DNA of 64,000 nt from Euclidia mi. Lineage: Eukaryota; Arthropoda; Insecta; Lepidoptera; Erebidae. The position numbers and the translations under genes were made by a program. The stretch spans positions 54,226,196-54,290,195 of the forward strand of contig OX123196.2 of the NCBI GenBank assembly GCA_944739405.2. Direction: 5' to 3'. The notes beneath the pieces were generated by a model that saw only the letters and a list, made by a program, of their open reading frames with translations, was not told where the DNA came from and did no database searches. Of this stretch, positions 19,141-30,105 are shown piece by piece; position 1 is the first letter of the stretch, and every line of letters starts with the position of its first letter.

Positions 19141-19740
19141 CAGCAATTGGCGTCAGTCATGCAGCCGGCTAGTCAAAAACACTTGCCACAACCCTATTGC
19201 AGTATGACCATTTCCAAGTACTATATTTATAAACAAAATTTAAAAATAAGAGAGAGGAGAGACCAACAATCTCACATTAATACGTAGACCGATAGATGGC
19301 AAATGTACTATTTCACTCTAATTCACAAGTCGACAATTTGATACATGTGCAATACATAATAGTTTTCAACTATAGTCCGTTCACAGTTATTTTACCTCTA
19401 GCTGTTAGATTGGCCAACCTGGGCGTTGTGTTGCTATATTTGGTATATAATACTCCCATTTTAAATATACATTATTGCTAAAATGTACTTATTTTTTATT
19501 GCCTAAGCGATCGTATTAAATATTTGGAAGTAATACAAAACCTCTTGATATTGGCATGGTTATATGCATGTACATTTATTTTCTTACGAAATAACTAATT
19601 TCCTATGAAGATAAGTAGTTATAATAAAAATGTTGTCTATTTAATATATAAAGGTAAACGCATCATAATTACGCCAACGTGAGGTTCTAATTATCAAATA
19701 CAAAAACTGTAAATTTAATTTTCATATTTATTTTGAACAA

Positions 19741-19805
19741 GAATGATGTGGGTGTCATATTACACCTCTGCCTACCCCTGCATGGAAACAGGCGTGAGTC
19801 TATAA
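19741..19805 (+). mobile_element. Isolated SINE/LINE 3'-tail fragment
   Basis: TTACACCTCTGCCTACCCCT GCATGGAAACAGGCGTGAGT CTATAA is the common tail of family 1 SINEs without head or body. It lies within the mariner element, next to the transposase C-terminus. Confidence 0.65.
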
Positions 19806-19830
19806 GAATGATCCATGTGGACTGCCAATG

Positions 19831-20205
19831 TTATGATGATTCGTAACTGCTGTCATATTCTGTATCAGACTCAGAATTTAATTCTATTATGAACCTGTCC
19901 ATTTCAGCATCCGTAGACCCATCTGTTTCACGAGGCTTGTCTTCAATGTGGCGCTCATGTTTGCATTGTTTTTGTCAGTCTTCTGCAGTGATAGATTGAA
20001 AAGCTTCTTCAGCTAAATTCACAATGTTGGTTGCCTCTTGTCCTAAATTTTTGCTTGTGACTCGCCTTTTAATAAGACTCCACATAAGTTCAATTGCGTT
20101 TAGCTCGCAGTGGTATGGCGGTAATCTAACCACTTTGCGACCATGAGCTTCAAGCATTTGAAATTTTGAAGCATTTCCACTAATATTGGGTAAAATGTTA
20201 TGCAC
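19831..20205 (-). pseudogene. Mariner-type (IS630/DDE_3) transposase C-terminal part
   Basis: The frame carries VVRLPPYHCELNAIELMWSL IKRRV, the signature around the last catalytic acidic residue (Glu in NAIELMW) of IS630-Tc1-mariner enzymes. The open part ends at TGA 19977-19975 (..AFQSITAED, stop), but the same frame continues QKQCKHERHIEDKPRETDG .. DRFIIELNSESDTEYDSSYE to TAA 19831. The stop therefore looks like a Trp (TGG) to TGA change in an acidic-tailed protein. The first two catalytic aspartates are deleted. Inactive. Confidence 0.8.
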
Positions 20206-20390
20206 GGGTAACCCTATTTTACTTTTCTGTCATCACAGAGTACAATTCCAACATAAAGAAAATAAACACAGACATCTGTCAGAGGTAAAATAACTGTGAA
20301 CGGACTGTATATTTTCATGTTCTGAATTCAAACTTTATGACAACTACAATTTTGTTTTTTCCTACGGTGCCGAGGCTGCCGCGCTCTAGG

Positions 20391-21104
20391 CCGCGTTCAC
20401 ATTTGTCTGATGTAATCTGTCGTGACGTCGTCTGTCGTGTCGCGACAGACAATGTCCCGGTCTGCGACAGAGAGGGGGGAGGGGTGTGGGGACGGTACAG
20501 CGCGAATTAAAAGATTGGACTCAGATTAATTGTAAAAAACATTTATTTAATTATAACAGTATACTTAAAATATTAAATAGTAATCGCTAATGTTAGATCT
20601 ACAAAGGTATTTATAATAAATTAATGCTAAGATGACAATAGGATTATCTAGATAATTTGGTGGGGAGAGATGTGCTAACGAAGCTAACATTGTTGGGTTC
20701 CGTACAGTTAACTCGCGCGACACAACTCGTCAGACTAATGTGGACGCGCCACTGTCTGTCGTAAAGCGTCAGACGCGCGTTTGCAATTGTGCGCAATGGA
20801 CGACGAACTAATTGACTTCCTTTTTATAATATTATTCGTATACAGTACCTATAGATGAGCTAATTGAATACGAAATAATATAATCCTATGTAAATAATTT
20901 ATGGATATAATTGGATATCTACTTAATCTGAATCGGATAATTCATCAAAAACATTGCGAAAGTGTGAACTCCACGAGAGTCAAGACAGAACTGATTTAAA
21001 ATTGTGTCAGATCGCGACAGACGGCGACAGACAAATGTGAACGGTAAGTAATTACGACAGAGACCGTCACGAGAGATCACGTCAGATAAATGTGAACGCA
21101 GCTT
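20391..21104. mobile_element. TIR element, probably PIF/Harbinger-like
   Basis: The left end GCCGCGTTCACATTTGTCTG ATGTAATCTGTCGTGACG returns inverted at the right end (..CGTCACGAGAGATCACGTCAGATAAATGTGAACGC AGC, 21067-21103), about 32 of 38 bases alike. Inside each end the motif GTCTGTCG/CGACAGAC recurs (20431-20475, 21016-21034). An ATG at 20796 opens MDDELIDFLF.., the style of start seen in Harbinger transposases, but the frame stops soon. Non-autonomous. The family is inferred and not proven; the exact target duplication is unclear. Confidence 0.6.
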
Positions 21105-21299
21105 TATTCTATGGCCTCGCTCGTTCGGGGACTGTTTCCTCGCGCGGCAAATGCCTCGCGAGGCTGCTCGCTCTGTGTGGACCCACCTATTTACTAAATT
21201 TGACCCAAGCAAACAAATAAAGATAATACAGGATTTTCGCTGACTTAGTTGATACTTTTCCTTATAGTATGGCAACATTATACATTTTTTTTTATAAAT

Positions 21300-21461
21300 T
21301 GTAGCCTATGTGTTATTCTGATGTATAAACTATATTACTGTAAAGTTTCATCCAAATCCGTTCAGTAGTTTTTGCGTGAAAGAGTAACAAACATCCATCC
21401 ATCCATCCATCCATCCATCCATCCATCCTCACAAACTTTCACATTTATAATATTAGTAGGA
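21300..21461 (-). mobile_element. Helitron 5'-end copy with (GGAT)n
   Basis: The minus strand begins TCCTACTAATATTATAAATG TGAAAG at 21461, passes a (GGAT)9 microsatellite (21390-21427), then CACGCAAAAACTACTGAACG GATTTGGATGAAA. The TC start and this sequence match 58345-58524. The 3' end with CTAG is missing. Confidence 0.7.
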
Positions 21462-21839
21462 TAGTAGGATTACACCCTTAATCAACCGCAACTAATATAA
21501 GCCGCCAGCACTTAGGACGTTTATTATATCGGCTATAAATCCTGAAGTACTTTATTTAGGCTTCGGAATAATTCTGTCCAGATGAACGTCTGTTGGAGTT
21601 TGAAATTCGAGTAATTAGGGTACCTACGGCTGGTAACTTTTGTTATATAATGCTGTGCTTTTACTCGCCTAAGTTTGGTTTACGCTTCAAATGAACTGAA
21701 ATAAATGCTTTACTTCTGTGTACTATAGTATAACATTTTGTAGCTTGATATAAGTATGTTGGGGATGAGTGAATGTGTTTTGCTCCCTTGTGCTACAATA
21801 CAGAATTTTCTAGCTAGACTTAGAACTTAACTTGACTGC

Positions 21840-21990
21840 ACTTATAGTGTAGTGGTTTAAGCAGTCACTTTGCCGTAAGCAGAGTAGTGGATACGATTCC
21901 AACACAAATACATTTGTATGATCCAAAACTTGTTGTTTTGAGTCTGCATATACATATTGTACATTGTGTTCATTGTAATACAGGATTCAT
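21840..21990 (+). mobile_element. tRNA-headed SINE-like copy
   Basis: The A box TAGTGTAGTGGTTTAAGCAG and B-box-like GTGGATACGATTCCAAC are about 40 bp apart. The following GTATGATCCAAAACTTGTTG.. and TACATTGTGTTCATTGTAAT resemble the body of the head fragment at 58192. Degenerate. Confidence 0.5.
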
Positions 21991-23349
21991 TACTAGGGCA
22001 AAAATAGCCTTTAAAATAATTTGGCTCTTCTGTGCGTAATCTCTATGTACGTTTATTTATTATTTTGTAAAGTCCTCGCCGGTCCTCGTGACTCAGGATT
22101 TATTTCTAGTACGGCAGTTCTCTAGAAGGCAAAAAAACTCAACTTGCCCATGTTTGCCATGACTATACACAACTAAATTAATAGCTAAATAGACAACAAC
22201 TCTGCACCCCTTAAAAATTATGAACCCAGTAAGCTAATAGTTTCCCAACACGAAACTACCGTGATCGCAGTGAAAATGGCGCATACATCAACAACAATAC
22301 AGCTTATGACCGGTACAGTTTGTTCAAACAGACGTCGGACTTCGTATAGTATCGCTGTTGGCTCGCAATAGTCTGCTAACACAATAAATTGATTTTGTAG
22401 GTTGAACCGGAACTGGCAATGGAAAATGAGTAGCTGTGAATATATCGGAGCGGTTAGTTATTTATTTATGTTATAGCAAAGCTAGATCATACATGATTTC
22501 AGGCGCGGATCCAACACAGGAACAATTGGTGCATTTGCCCCCCTTGATCCCAGCGGAACATTGGTCACCACCAATGTTTTTTAAGTCCACTTACTTTACT
22601 ACCTACCTATTTAGTCGTATATATTAAAAAAAACTATTATCGGTATATTTGAACTAAGATTGCCCCCTAAATCCACACCTGCATGATTTACACAAGATTA
22701 AAAAGAAAGTCACCTAAGTAAAGATGGAACTGAAAGGGGACATAAGTAATTCAGGAAATGTAGAGAAGATATTATCATTCTGGTTTCCATTCAGTTGCAT
22801 CCAAACTTTACTAGATTTGACAGAGAGAGAAGTTCTACAGAGTGTCTGCCGTCTGACCACCGCAACTCAGCATACTATATCACCATACCTATATCCATAT
22901 TATATGGTTATACCTACTGGTCTCAGCATATATTTGAGGATACTGCTACTTAATTGACTGCCAATCAAAAAGTTGCATGCACATTTTCGATTTATCCGTG
23001 TCGAACCACCGACACAAATCTAGGTACGAGTTAATTTATATTAAGCCGTGTTTATGACCTCTCTTGAGCTTTCTATAGTAAACCCTGCGATATTGCTGTG
23101 GCATGCCTAAACTTTGCTTACTAAACAAGTTATCATAAGCGGTATTGGTAAGCTACAACAATAACAACGGCCAAGGTTTTTAATTCGGAATGCCCACTTA
23201 ATGTCAGCTACAAGTAGATTAGTGTCACCACTTTTCAACTCAAAGTCGTGAAAACAATTAATTTTACGTTATAAGGCAATTGGGCAACTGCGGAACTCTA
23301 CATTGTGCGTTGCATTGTGCATTTTTATCGTTAAATAAATAACTTTAAA
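21991..23349. other. No gene recognised
   Basis: AT-rich DNA. ORFs at 22436-22627 and 22724-22957 have no domain pattern. A short repeat of TTGGTGCATTTGCCCCCC-type sequence occurs once. Nothing further supported. Confidence 0.55.
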
Positions 23350-23487
23350 TCACTACATAGTTCAAAACAGTCTGTCTTCTGTCTGTGTGACCCTATGTAT
23401 GCTTAAATCTTAAAAAAACTACGCAACGGATATAAATGCGTTTTTTTAATAGATAGAATGATTCAAGAGGAAGGTTTATATGTATAA

Positions 23488-23900
23488 CTAGCTTTTGCCT
23501 GCTGCTTCGCTCGCATAAATTAAGCTTTGACAAAATGTTTTGTACGAACTCCCATACACTCCTCAAGGAACATACATGCCACATTTCACCTACTTGCGCC
23601 CAGTAGTTTCGGCTGTAGCGTGTCTGTCAGTCAGTCAGTAACGCAAGGATTTTATATGTACAGACAGAAGATTAAAGTGATAACATTGAAAAATAAAGGG
23701 TTTTACACAAACTTTGTCTCCCTTTTCTAATCTCTTAGGGAAAGAATGTCCAAAATAAAAGTCTTTGGGTTGGTTAACGTCACTTGAAGATCCTATATAG
23801 AAAGTACAAAGTTAATCCCTTGAAGTATACAAAAGGTTTCATACAAATTTTGACTCACCTTTTTATTCCCTTAGGATGAGTATTTTCAAAAAGATTTTCT
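23488..23900 (-). mobile_element. Helitron 3'-end copy, minus strand
   Basis: Starts at CTAG (23488) with AGCTTTTGCCTGCTGCTTCG CTCGCAT and runs through GTAGTTTCGGCTGTAGCGTG TCTGTCAGTCAGTCAG. Nearly identical over 250 bp to the copy at 32618, so the two are recent relatives. Confidence 0.75.
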
Positions 23901-23954
23901 AAGTGTTCACTAACATCATTTGAGAAACCAATAAACAAGTTTAAAGTAAATCCA

Positions 23955-24097
23955 TTTGCCGTGTGGTTGACGGCATAGAATACAAGTGTCACCACCCCCT
24001 ATCTTCCCGTAGGTGTCGTAAGAGGCGACTAAGGGATAACACGATGCAAATGCCATCTTTGCGTAGAGACGGAAAACTCGACATCAAACCCTATACG
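23955..24097 (+). mobile_element. Non-LTR retroposon 3'-tail fragment
   Basis: TGTGGTTGACGGCATAGAAT .. TGTCACCACCCCCTATCTTC CCGTAGGTGTCGTAAGAGGC GACTAAGGG matches 54498-54600 closely. Cut off by the SINE that follows at 24098. Confidence 0.65.
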
Positions 24098-24361
24098 ACT
24101 GCCTCGTTGGTCTCGTGGCATAAATGTGCGCGTGGGATCGGGAGGTCTCGGGTTCGATTCCTGGGTCGGGCAGTGTTACTGGGTTTTTCTGTCACGAAAT
24201 TCTCAGTAGCAGCACGGAGTCTGGAAATATACCCGGTACGGCAATAGGCTCGCCCCTTATTACGTGGGACTAAAGTATATCTAGCGAAAAGTGGGTGTAG
24301 AAATACAGCTCTGTCTACCCCTTCGGGGATAAAAGGCGTGACGTTATGTATGTATATATGT
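24098..24361 (+). mobile_element. tRNA-headed SINE, family 1
   Basis: Head GACTGCCTCGTTGGTCTCGT GGCATAAATG with B box TCTCGGGTTCGATTCCTGGG; body GTTACTGGGTTTTTCTGTCA and GGCAATAGGCTCGCCCCTTA TTACGTGGG; tail CTACCCCTTCGGGGATAAAA GGCGTGA, then TATGTATGTATA. Full length, with the intact CCCC-TTC-GGGG tail hairpin. Confidence 0.92.
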
Positions 24362-25189
24362 AAGTAAATCCATTGAAGGGATAAAATGTTTCATACAAAC
24401 TCTGACGACCTGTTTAACCCCCTTATGAGAGGAATTTCCCAAAATCCGATCTTAGTGCGCTCCTACGATCCTCAAGGAACATACGTGCCAAAGTTCTCCT
24501 ACTTGTGCCCAGTAGTTTCGGCTGTAGCGTGTCTGTCAGTCAGTCAGTAACGCAAGGATTTTATATGTACAGAAGATTGAAGCGGGCGAAGCCGTTGGCG
24601 ACGTCTAGCTCACTAATAAAATTCAAATTCAATTCTATGCAAAGTGAGGCTCACAAATACTAGTAGGTACTGAAAATCTAAGTTAGAACTCCTAATATCT
24701 GTTGCTGTTAGGTGCTTAAACAAGTAATTAAGGCGATGTCCTAAGCGATTGTTTTGGTAAATGAGGGGGTGAAGCAGGGGAGGTGAAGGGAGCTTAGCTC
24801 CGTCTACTGCGGGGCGCCCCCCTTCATTCTCGTCGCGTGTGGCCGTATTCTGGCGACATCCGTATTCCAATATTTCAAAATCGCAAGCAAAACGTTTTAG
24901 CATATTGAATTGAGATACTGATATTAAAATTTATATTACATACATCAATCTGTTTGTACAATATAGGCATAGCGCAATTTTTGTTCTCAGTGCAGCCATG
25001 AGCAAAACTGGTTTACATTAGATGTTATAGGTATTAAATGTTGACGAAAGTAGGTAAATACCTACGTGCCGTAAGATGATAAAAATAATTAAGTCAGTTC
25101 CATGTATGGGGAGGCCATTATTATGTTTGTTTTGTTTTTGTATAAAAATAGTGAAGCAATTCATAGAATACCTACATCTAATTCCATTC

Positions 25190-25315
25190 CTGCCAGTTTT
25201 CAAATCTGTTTTGCAATAAATTGGCTGTGACATACGGGCGGACAGACAGACAGACATTGCGAATCTATAAGGGTTCCGTTTTTACAATTTTTGGCTACGG
25301 TACCCTAAAAAACAC
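25190..25315 (+). repeat. Dispersed-repeat fragment
   Basis: GTGACATACGGGCGGACAGA CAGACAGACATTGCGAATC followed by GGGTTCCGTTTTTACAATTT TTGGCTACGGTACCCTAAAA. I recall this pattern as common in lepidopteran genomes, and it contains a GGGTTCCG/CGGTACCC inverted core. The element class is not clear to me. The rest of 24610-26280 shows nothing I can support. Confidence 0.4.
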
Positions 25316-26280
25316 AATACTGCTCTACTAAGCGCAAAAGCCGTATCTCAACTAAAGCGAGTTACGAGATAATTGAAGTTTAGTAAAAGTTGATTTCTTT
25401 TATTTATTTATGGATGTTTATTGTTATTATAGGTATAATTATTATGGCAAAGGTTTCGAAATACGTCGCCGTTTTTAGGGGTTGTGAATGATTGGAGAGG
25501 GAGCAGGGGAGGTCTTGAAACCCCCCTCACCATTTTCTGAAAAAAAAAATCTCCAAACATCGGTGTGTATGGCACTGCCAACTTCCACATTCATCACACT
25601 AGTTTAATAAACTAAGGTTGTCGGAGCCCTGCAAAGGGCTCCTATTTTCGGATTAAGGGTCAAAAGAGAACCTAACATAACCTATTTATTTACTTATTAC
25701 AGTCGCACCTAACCCAAGGCACTCGAAAGCAATGACGCACAAATTTGACATTAGCTGTCAATATGATCATTCCAAGATGCCAGTTTGGCGTTTCGTTTCA
25801 CGTTTTTCACATAAAACCTAAAAATTACATTTGTAAAACTGTACTAAAGTATAAAAACTATGTTCCATTTTGCATAATTGCCGAAGTATTTATGAAATTT
25901 TGGAAATTGTTTAAAAATATTTAGACGCAACTCCGGCAGCCAAAATTACTTTTAGGGGATTAAAACGAACTACTTTAAGCCCCCTACACTAACAATACCC
26001 TCAAATTCAGGCGACTCGTTTCGAAACGAAATTATTATTTTTCAAAATAGATGAAACATCAAAAATATATGTGGATATACCTTATTCATGAGATACTGCT
26101 ATGTCGCTTAGAAAATTATAGAATTAGAATTTGAGTTACTGATTTTTCGTTAGCTCTCGTCATACATGTTTGTATGCAAAAATATAAAAAAATTCTTTCG
26201 CTTCAAATATGTGTTGTTTCAAAGAAAATAAATATTAAAAGATATTTATTTATATTCATTTATAATTTATTAACGAAATA

Positions 26281-27190
26281 CAGAGTTTACAGCTCATCAA
26301 AAGTTAGCTGTCTGCTACAACCCGGCAGGTTTTCTTTATTCTCATCGAATGTTAAAGGCAGTGTGTGAGGTGATAAGGCTTCAATACTTATTATTTGCTG
26401 TTGTTCACGAGGCACAGTTTCATTTACTTTCCTTTTACGGCTTGGTATTGTAGAAATTTCAAGCACTGATGAAACATTTTCCTCTCCGTGATCTCGCAAT
26501 GCCATCCCTTGAGCTTGACGAGAATCAACAATTTCAGGCAACTGCCAATTCATATAAAACGCCACAAGTTTCTCACAGAAAACATCATCTTTTTCTATAA
26601 TTTCTATTTTTAGTGGTATACTTTCGCCACTCCACACAGCAAATAAACACTTTTGTTTGCGTGTAACGTGGCGTTGCCCCTGAATTTGGTAATAACAATT
26701 ACAATATGTGTTTGACTAGTCAGTTCACTTTTTTATCATGTTTCCATATTTGTATTTTATTTGCTCTTATACTATTCTCCAGGCCATTCTTATAGGCAAC
26801 TTTAGAACATTAAATTTCCACAATCGTGTTTGGACCTATTAATCCATCTGGCGTGGCACCAATAATCGAATAATCCACAAGGCTCGATTGTTACATTTTC
26901 TTGCTTCGCCAGTTGTTGCAAAGCCAGTTGTTCATTTTAGATTCCATGCGCAACTGATTTTACATTGCAAATATTTTATTTGTACAAAATATTTTTTACT
27001 AAGTTGGCTTTACTGCTGTTATCTCTTCTTTTTACCACTATACAAAAATTTCAATCTGTCAACATATTCTTACGCAATTCGAACCAGTCACTGCTATCCC
27101 TCTTGTAATTTTTGCTTATCACTACGGAATTTGAGTCAAATTTGTTAAAAAAATTGTTTGGCATTTCTTGGCTAGCTCTTGAACAGATCG
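26281..27190 (-). pseudogene. YqaJ-like (PD-(D/E)XK) viral-recombinase-type nuclease, decayed
   Basis: Read 27190 to 26281, one frame carries the YqaJ exonuclease blocks in order: SSDWFELRKNMLT (about 27100), HGI.NEQLALQQLAKQENV (about 26930), GATPDGLIGPNTIVEI (about 26850, with the PD..E residues of the nuclease), CYYQIQGQRHVTRKQKCLF (about 26690), then KLVAFYMNWQLPEIVDS and a variable tail to the stop near 26284. In-frame stops occur after MLTD, after NILYK, between HGI and NEQ, at the EIK position (EI then stop then CS) and before SNTYC. Such proteins process DNA ends; insect genomes hold many transposon- or virus-derived copies. Only the last 116 codons remain open. The ORF on the plus strand at 26888-27148 is a shadow. 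Confidence 0.8.
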
Positions 27191-27199
27191 TGTTAGGAA

Positions 27200-28690
27200 T
27201 GACTGAAGTCAAATGTGTGTAAAACGTTGCAGAACTGTTATCTTTAACGTCACTGTAATTACAATAATGATAATTAGTTACGTACTTTATTATTAAAAAA
27301 AATACTATATCTTGTGTTATAGCAAACAGAGAAGTTACCTTCTTACTTATAAATGATTGATTTTAGAAATTAAAAAGATATTAGATGTACTGAGACATAC
27401 CTAATAGTTTATGAATAATCAAAGTTTTACCCGATGTACCTAAAAAGGTTTATATTCAAAACACAATAATACAACATTCGTTACCGCTTGTGTGCGGATT
27501 GCGGAGCGCCATATTAGCGCTGTCATCATTATTGTTCGCCCTGGCGGCATCTTAGCGCTCCAGGCGCTCTGACAAGCTAATGAATTTGAAATATAGGTAC
27601 ATAAAATGATTCGATTTTATGTTATTACTCTTTCAAAAATTGAAAACTGTGGCAGCTATGTATTATGAGAATAGTTTATATAATTATATTATGCATAATC
27701 GTTAATATATAAGTAACATAGTTAGTCATAAAAGACTCTTATGCAAATAATTTGTGTAAAAATGTTACATATTTCATAATCACTTGGCCATGGATGAATT
27801 TCTATTTTATTACGAAGCTTTCTTGTACAAATCCTTCGTAGAACTTCATTTCTCTAATTGTCCATATTTTATTCTTCTAATTATATATTTATAAGCACAG
27901 AAACAATAACACATTAAACGCAACAAGAGTATAAACTTAGGTCCTAATTATATGTGCCCATAGTTACATGAAAAGCCTATTTGATTCAAAGTATTCAGTC
28001 TATAACATAAAACATGAAATTACGAACTCAAATCGGCGTATTATAAGAACAAACATGTTTACGTAAAATTTCGTGCAGCGGAGACGCAAGCGACATGACC
28101 TATCTCTCACAGGGCTCATAGCCAAATGATGAGGTCTGGGCGGGGCGTAAACTAGCAACTGACACTCAGTACACCGCTTATGCTAATAAGGTTTAAATTG
28201 CTGAAGCGTTTGATATTGATGGCATCTACCGAGCGTCAAAATCATAGCCGTTTGGCAGATTTTATTTAATTTTACAAAATATACACGTATAATATGAAAA
28301 TAAATAGGGTAATTCTTTAGTTCATTAGATTTCCTACAATATTATCAAAAAAAATATGACAGCTTACGATCAAAATATTGCAAACAGTGAGACGAAAGAT
28401 TATTTTCTGCCTCGATTTTGTGATTTTTTTACCGTGATTCTATTTTACGTACATGAAAAATTCTTTCAAAAGTCTTTTGTTCAGACTTTTGACTTTAAGC
28501 TCTAATTTTTGCTAGGTTGTAATATGTACCGTTATGGCTAGATGCGCGACGAAAAATTAGGTGTTTCACGGCTTATGAGGTATAACAGCGCCTTAATAAC
28601 TAAGCGCTTGCACGCTGTGCATAGTTTACAAGTCGCAGGTAAGTCCCAGCTTTTAGAATATTGAGTTTTACTCTAATAGATTTAACATAT
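27200..28690. other. No gene recognised
   Basis: Very AT-rich. Around 27500-27570 is a short GC-richer patch with AGCGCCATATTAGCGCT and GGCGGCATCTTAGCGCT, an imperfect local repeat. No domain-bearing ORF or repeat end seen. Confidence 0.55.
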
Positions 28691-28706
28691 GTTTACGATA
28701 CAAAGA

Positions 28707-29082
28707 TCTTCTTCTTCCTCTTAGCGTTATCCCAGTTTCAATCTGGGGTCCGCTTTCTAGTCTAACCGGATTTGGCTGAATATTAGCTTTTCCATAGAGC
28801 GACTGCCTGTGTGACCTCCGCAACCCGAAGGGATAGCGATATTCCATGGTTTTAGACTAGTGTCAGTTTATTTAGAAGGTACTGACGCCCTGTAACGATT
28901 GTCTAAGATCTTCATGACAACCGGGACCGACGGCTTTACGTGCTCTCTGAGGCACGGGACAAGCGATAATTAACCATTCAATACGCCCATAACTCCGAAA
29001 AGTCATTGGTGCGCGCCGTGGATTCGAACCCGATACCCTCTGCATGGCAGTCTGTTGGTATATCCACTCGGCTATCGCCGCC
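28707..29082 (-). mobile_element. Complete tRNA-headed SINE, family 3, with 14-bp target duplication
   Basis: Flanked by the identical 14-mer TTACGATACAAAGA at 28693-28706 and 29083-29096. On the minus strand: head GGCGGCGATAGCCGAGTGGA TAT with A box, B box GGGTTCGAATCCACGG; a middle GTGCCTCAGAGAGCACGTAA AGCCGTCGGTCCCGGTT; then CTGGGATAACGCTAAGAGG and an (GAA)n-like tail. About 376 bp. The middle is shared with the 5S-derived SINE at 49140. Confidence 0.92.
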
Positions 29083-29580
29083 TTACGATACAAAGAATAA
29101 TTATATAAAAAAAACAAGTTGGATTTTTTTACGCTAAGTAGCTGGTCTATAGAATTTGTAAACAATTACATATTGTACTCAAAATTATCAAATACGTACG
29201 CAATAGATTTGACCAAACACGTGGGTCTGTATTTATTTCACACTAAAGGGCCATCACAAAACCTTCATTTAAATCTAGTGATATACTTGAAACTGTCGCC
29301 AAAAGACGTCAGTTTTGCAAAGCATCACTCTCGAGTTATTAGCACAAAGAAAAAAGAAGGGAGGTTTCAGTAGTCACCACTAATAATAATAAAATTAACC
29401 TTTATACCTAATACGGGAGTTATCATAATAAGTGTCTCAGAACAGTTTTATAACCCTGTTTATTTATAAAATTTATTTAATAATTCATAAGATACCTACT
29501 AATTAAACATTTCATAACAATGAATATATTGGCATAAAACGCATAGCTATTGATCTCTTGCCATATACGCGTAGTATGAA

Positions 29581-30105
29581 TACCTGAATTGAAACAGACA
29601 TTGATAAAAAATTGAAATTAACCGCGTATCGCGGGCCTTACCAACATTCAGATAACGGACACAAAGATCATCCGGACTCGAAACAACATAAAAATTGAAA
29701 CTTTTAAACACTCGCGTTGCATGTTTAAGAATATATATCTATACGGGAATTAACGTTGATTTTTTGCGCCGGCACCTCGAAAATCAACAACGCGGGGGTA
29801 GAAATAGAATCTTCTACCTCGCACTTGGAGACATGACATCGCTACACCAGTCAGCTTGCGACCACGGGACGTGCAACCGTCTCGAAACGTCAAGCAAAAA
29901 TAAGGTATGTAAATACCTAATGCATGTTCGCGTTAATTCCCGTATAGATATATATTCTTAAACATGCAACGCGAGTGTTTAAAAGTTTCAATTTTTATGT
30001 TGTTTCGAGTCCGGATGATCTTTGTGTCCGTTATCTGAATGTTGGTAAGGCCCGCGATACGCGGTTAATTTCAATTTTTTATCAATGTCTGTTTCAATTC
30101 AGGTA
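29581..30105. mobile_element. Foldback/MITE with perfect 175-bp inverted repeats
   Basis: 29581-29755 and 29931-30105 are exact reverse complements over all 175 bases (checked base by base). Outside the arms TGAA-TA on the left pairs with TA-TTTCA on the right, which suggests a TA target duplication and an element starting CCTGAATTGAAAC. The 175-bp spacer holds ACCACGGGACGTGCAACCGT CTCGAAACGTC, a dispersed-repeat-like segment. No transposase. Identity of the arms implies recent origin or ongoing conversion. A transcript would fold into a 175-bp duplex. Confidence 0.95.

Larger units (their letters stand above)
19374..20307. mobile_element. Internally deleted mariner (Tc1/mariner) element
   Basis: Terminal inverted repeats of 27 bp, AGTCCGTTCACAGTTATTTT ACCTCT at 19374-19400 and its complement at 20281-20307, with TA duplications outside. 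The length of 934 bp and a partial transposase show internal deletion. A SINE tail fragment lies inside at 19741-19805. Confidence 0.85.
18121..21185. mobile_element. 3-kb TIR element inserted in the end of the 111-bp repeat element
   Basis: The left end GGCGGGTCCACACAGACCGA.. and the inverted right end GGTGGGTCCACACAGAGCGA.. agree for about 33 bp. Flanks are TA on both sides. The uninterrupted version of the host sequence is visible at 49680-49731 (GGGGGTAAAATTCCAATTAC then TAAATTTGACCC), which shows that everything between 18119 and about 21187 is an insertion. Inside are two large perfect hairpins, two SINEs, a mariner and a Harbinger-like element, all apparently later insertions. I see no transposase that belongs to the outer element. 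Confidence 0.7.
23350..24608 (+). mobile_element. Composite Helitron nest (5' end TCACTACATAG, 3' end CTAG)
   Basis: The 5' end TCACTACATAGTTCAAAACA, CTATGTATGCTTAAATCTT and TTAATAGATAGAATGATTC match the Helitron at 48094. A 3' end GCGGGCGAAGCCGTTGGCGA CGTCTAG lies at 24608. Between them are a minus-strand Helitron end (23488-23660), a retroposon tail (23955-24097) and a SINE (24098-24361). I cannot tell whether one large element captured the others or two elements inserted side by side. Confidence 0.6.
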
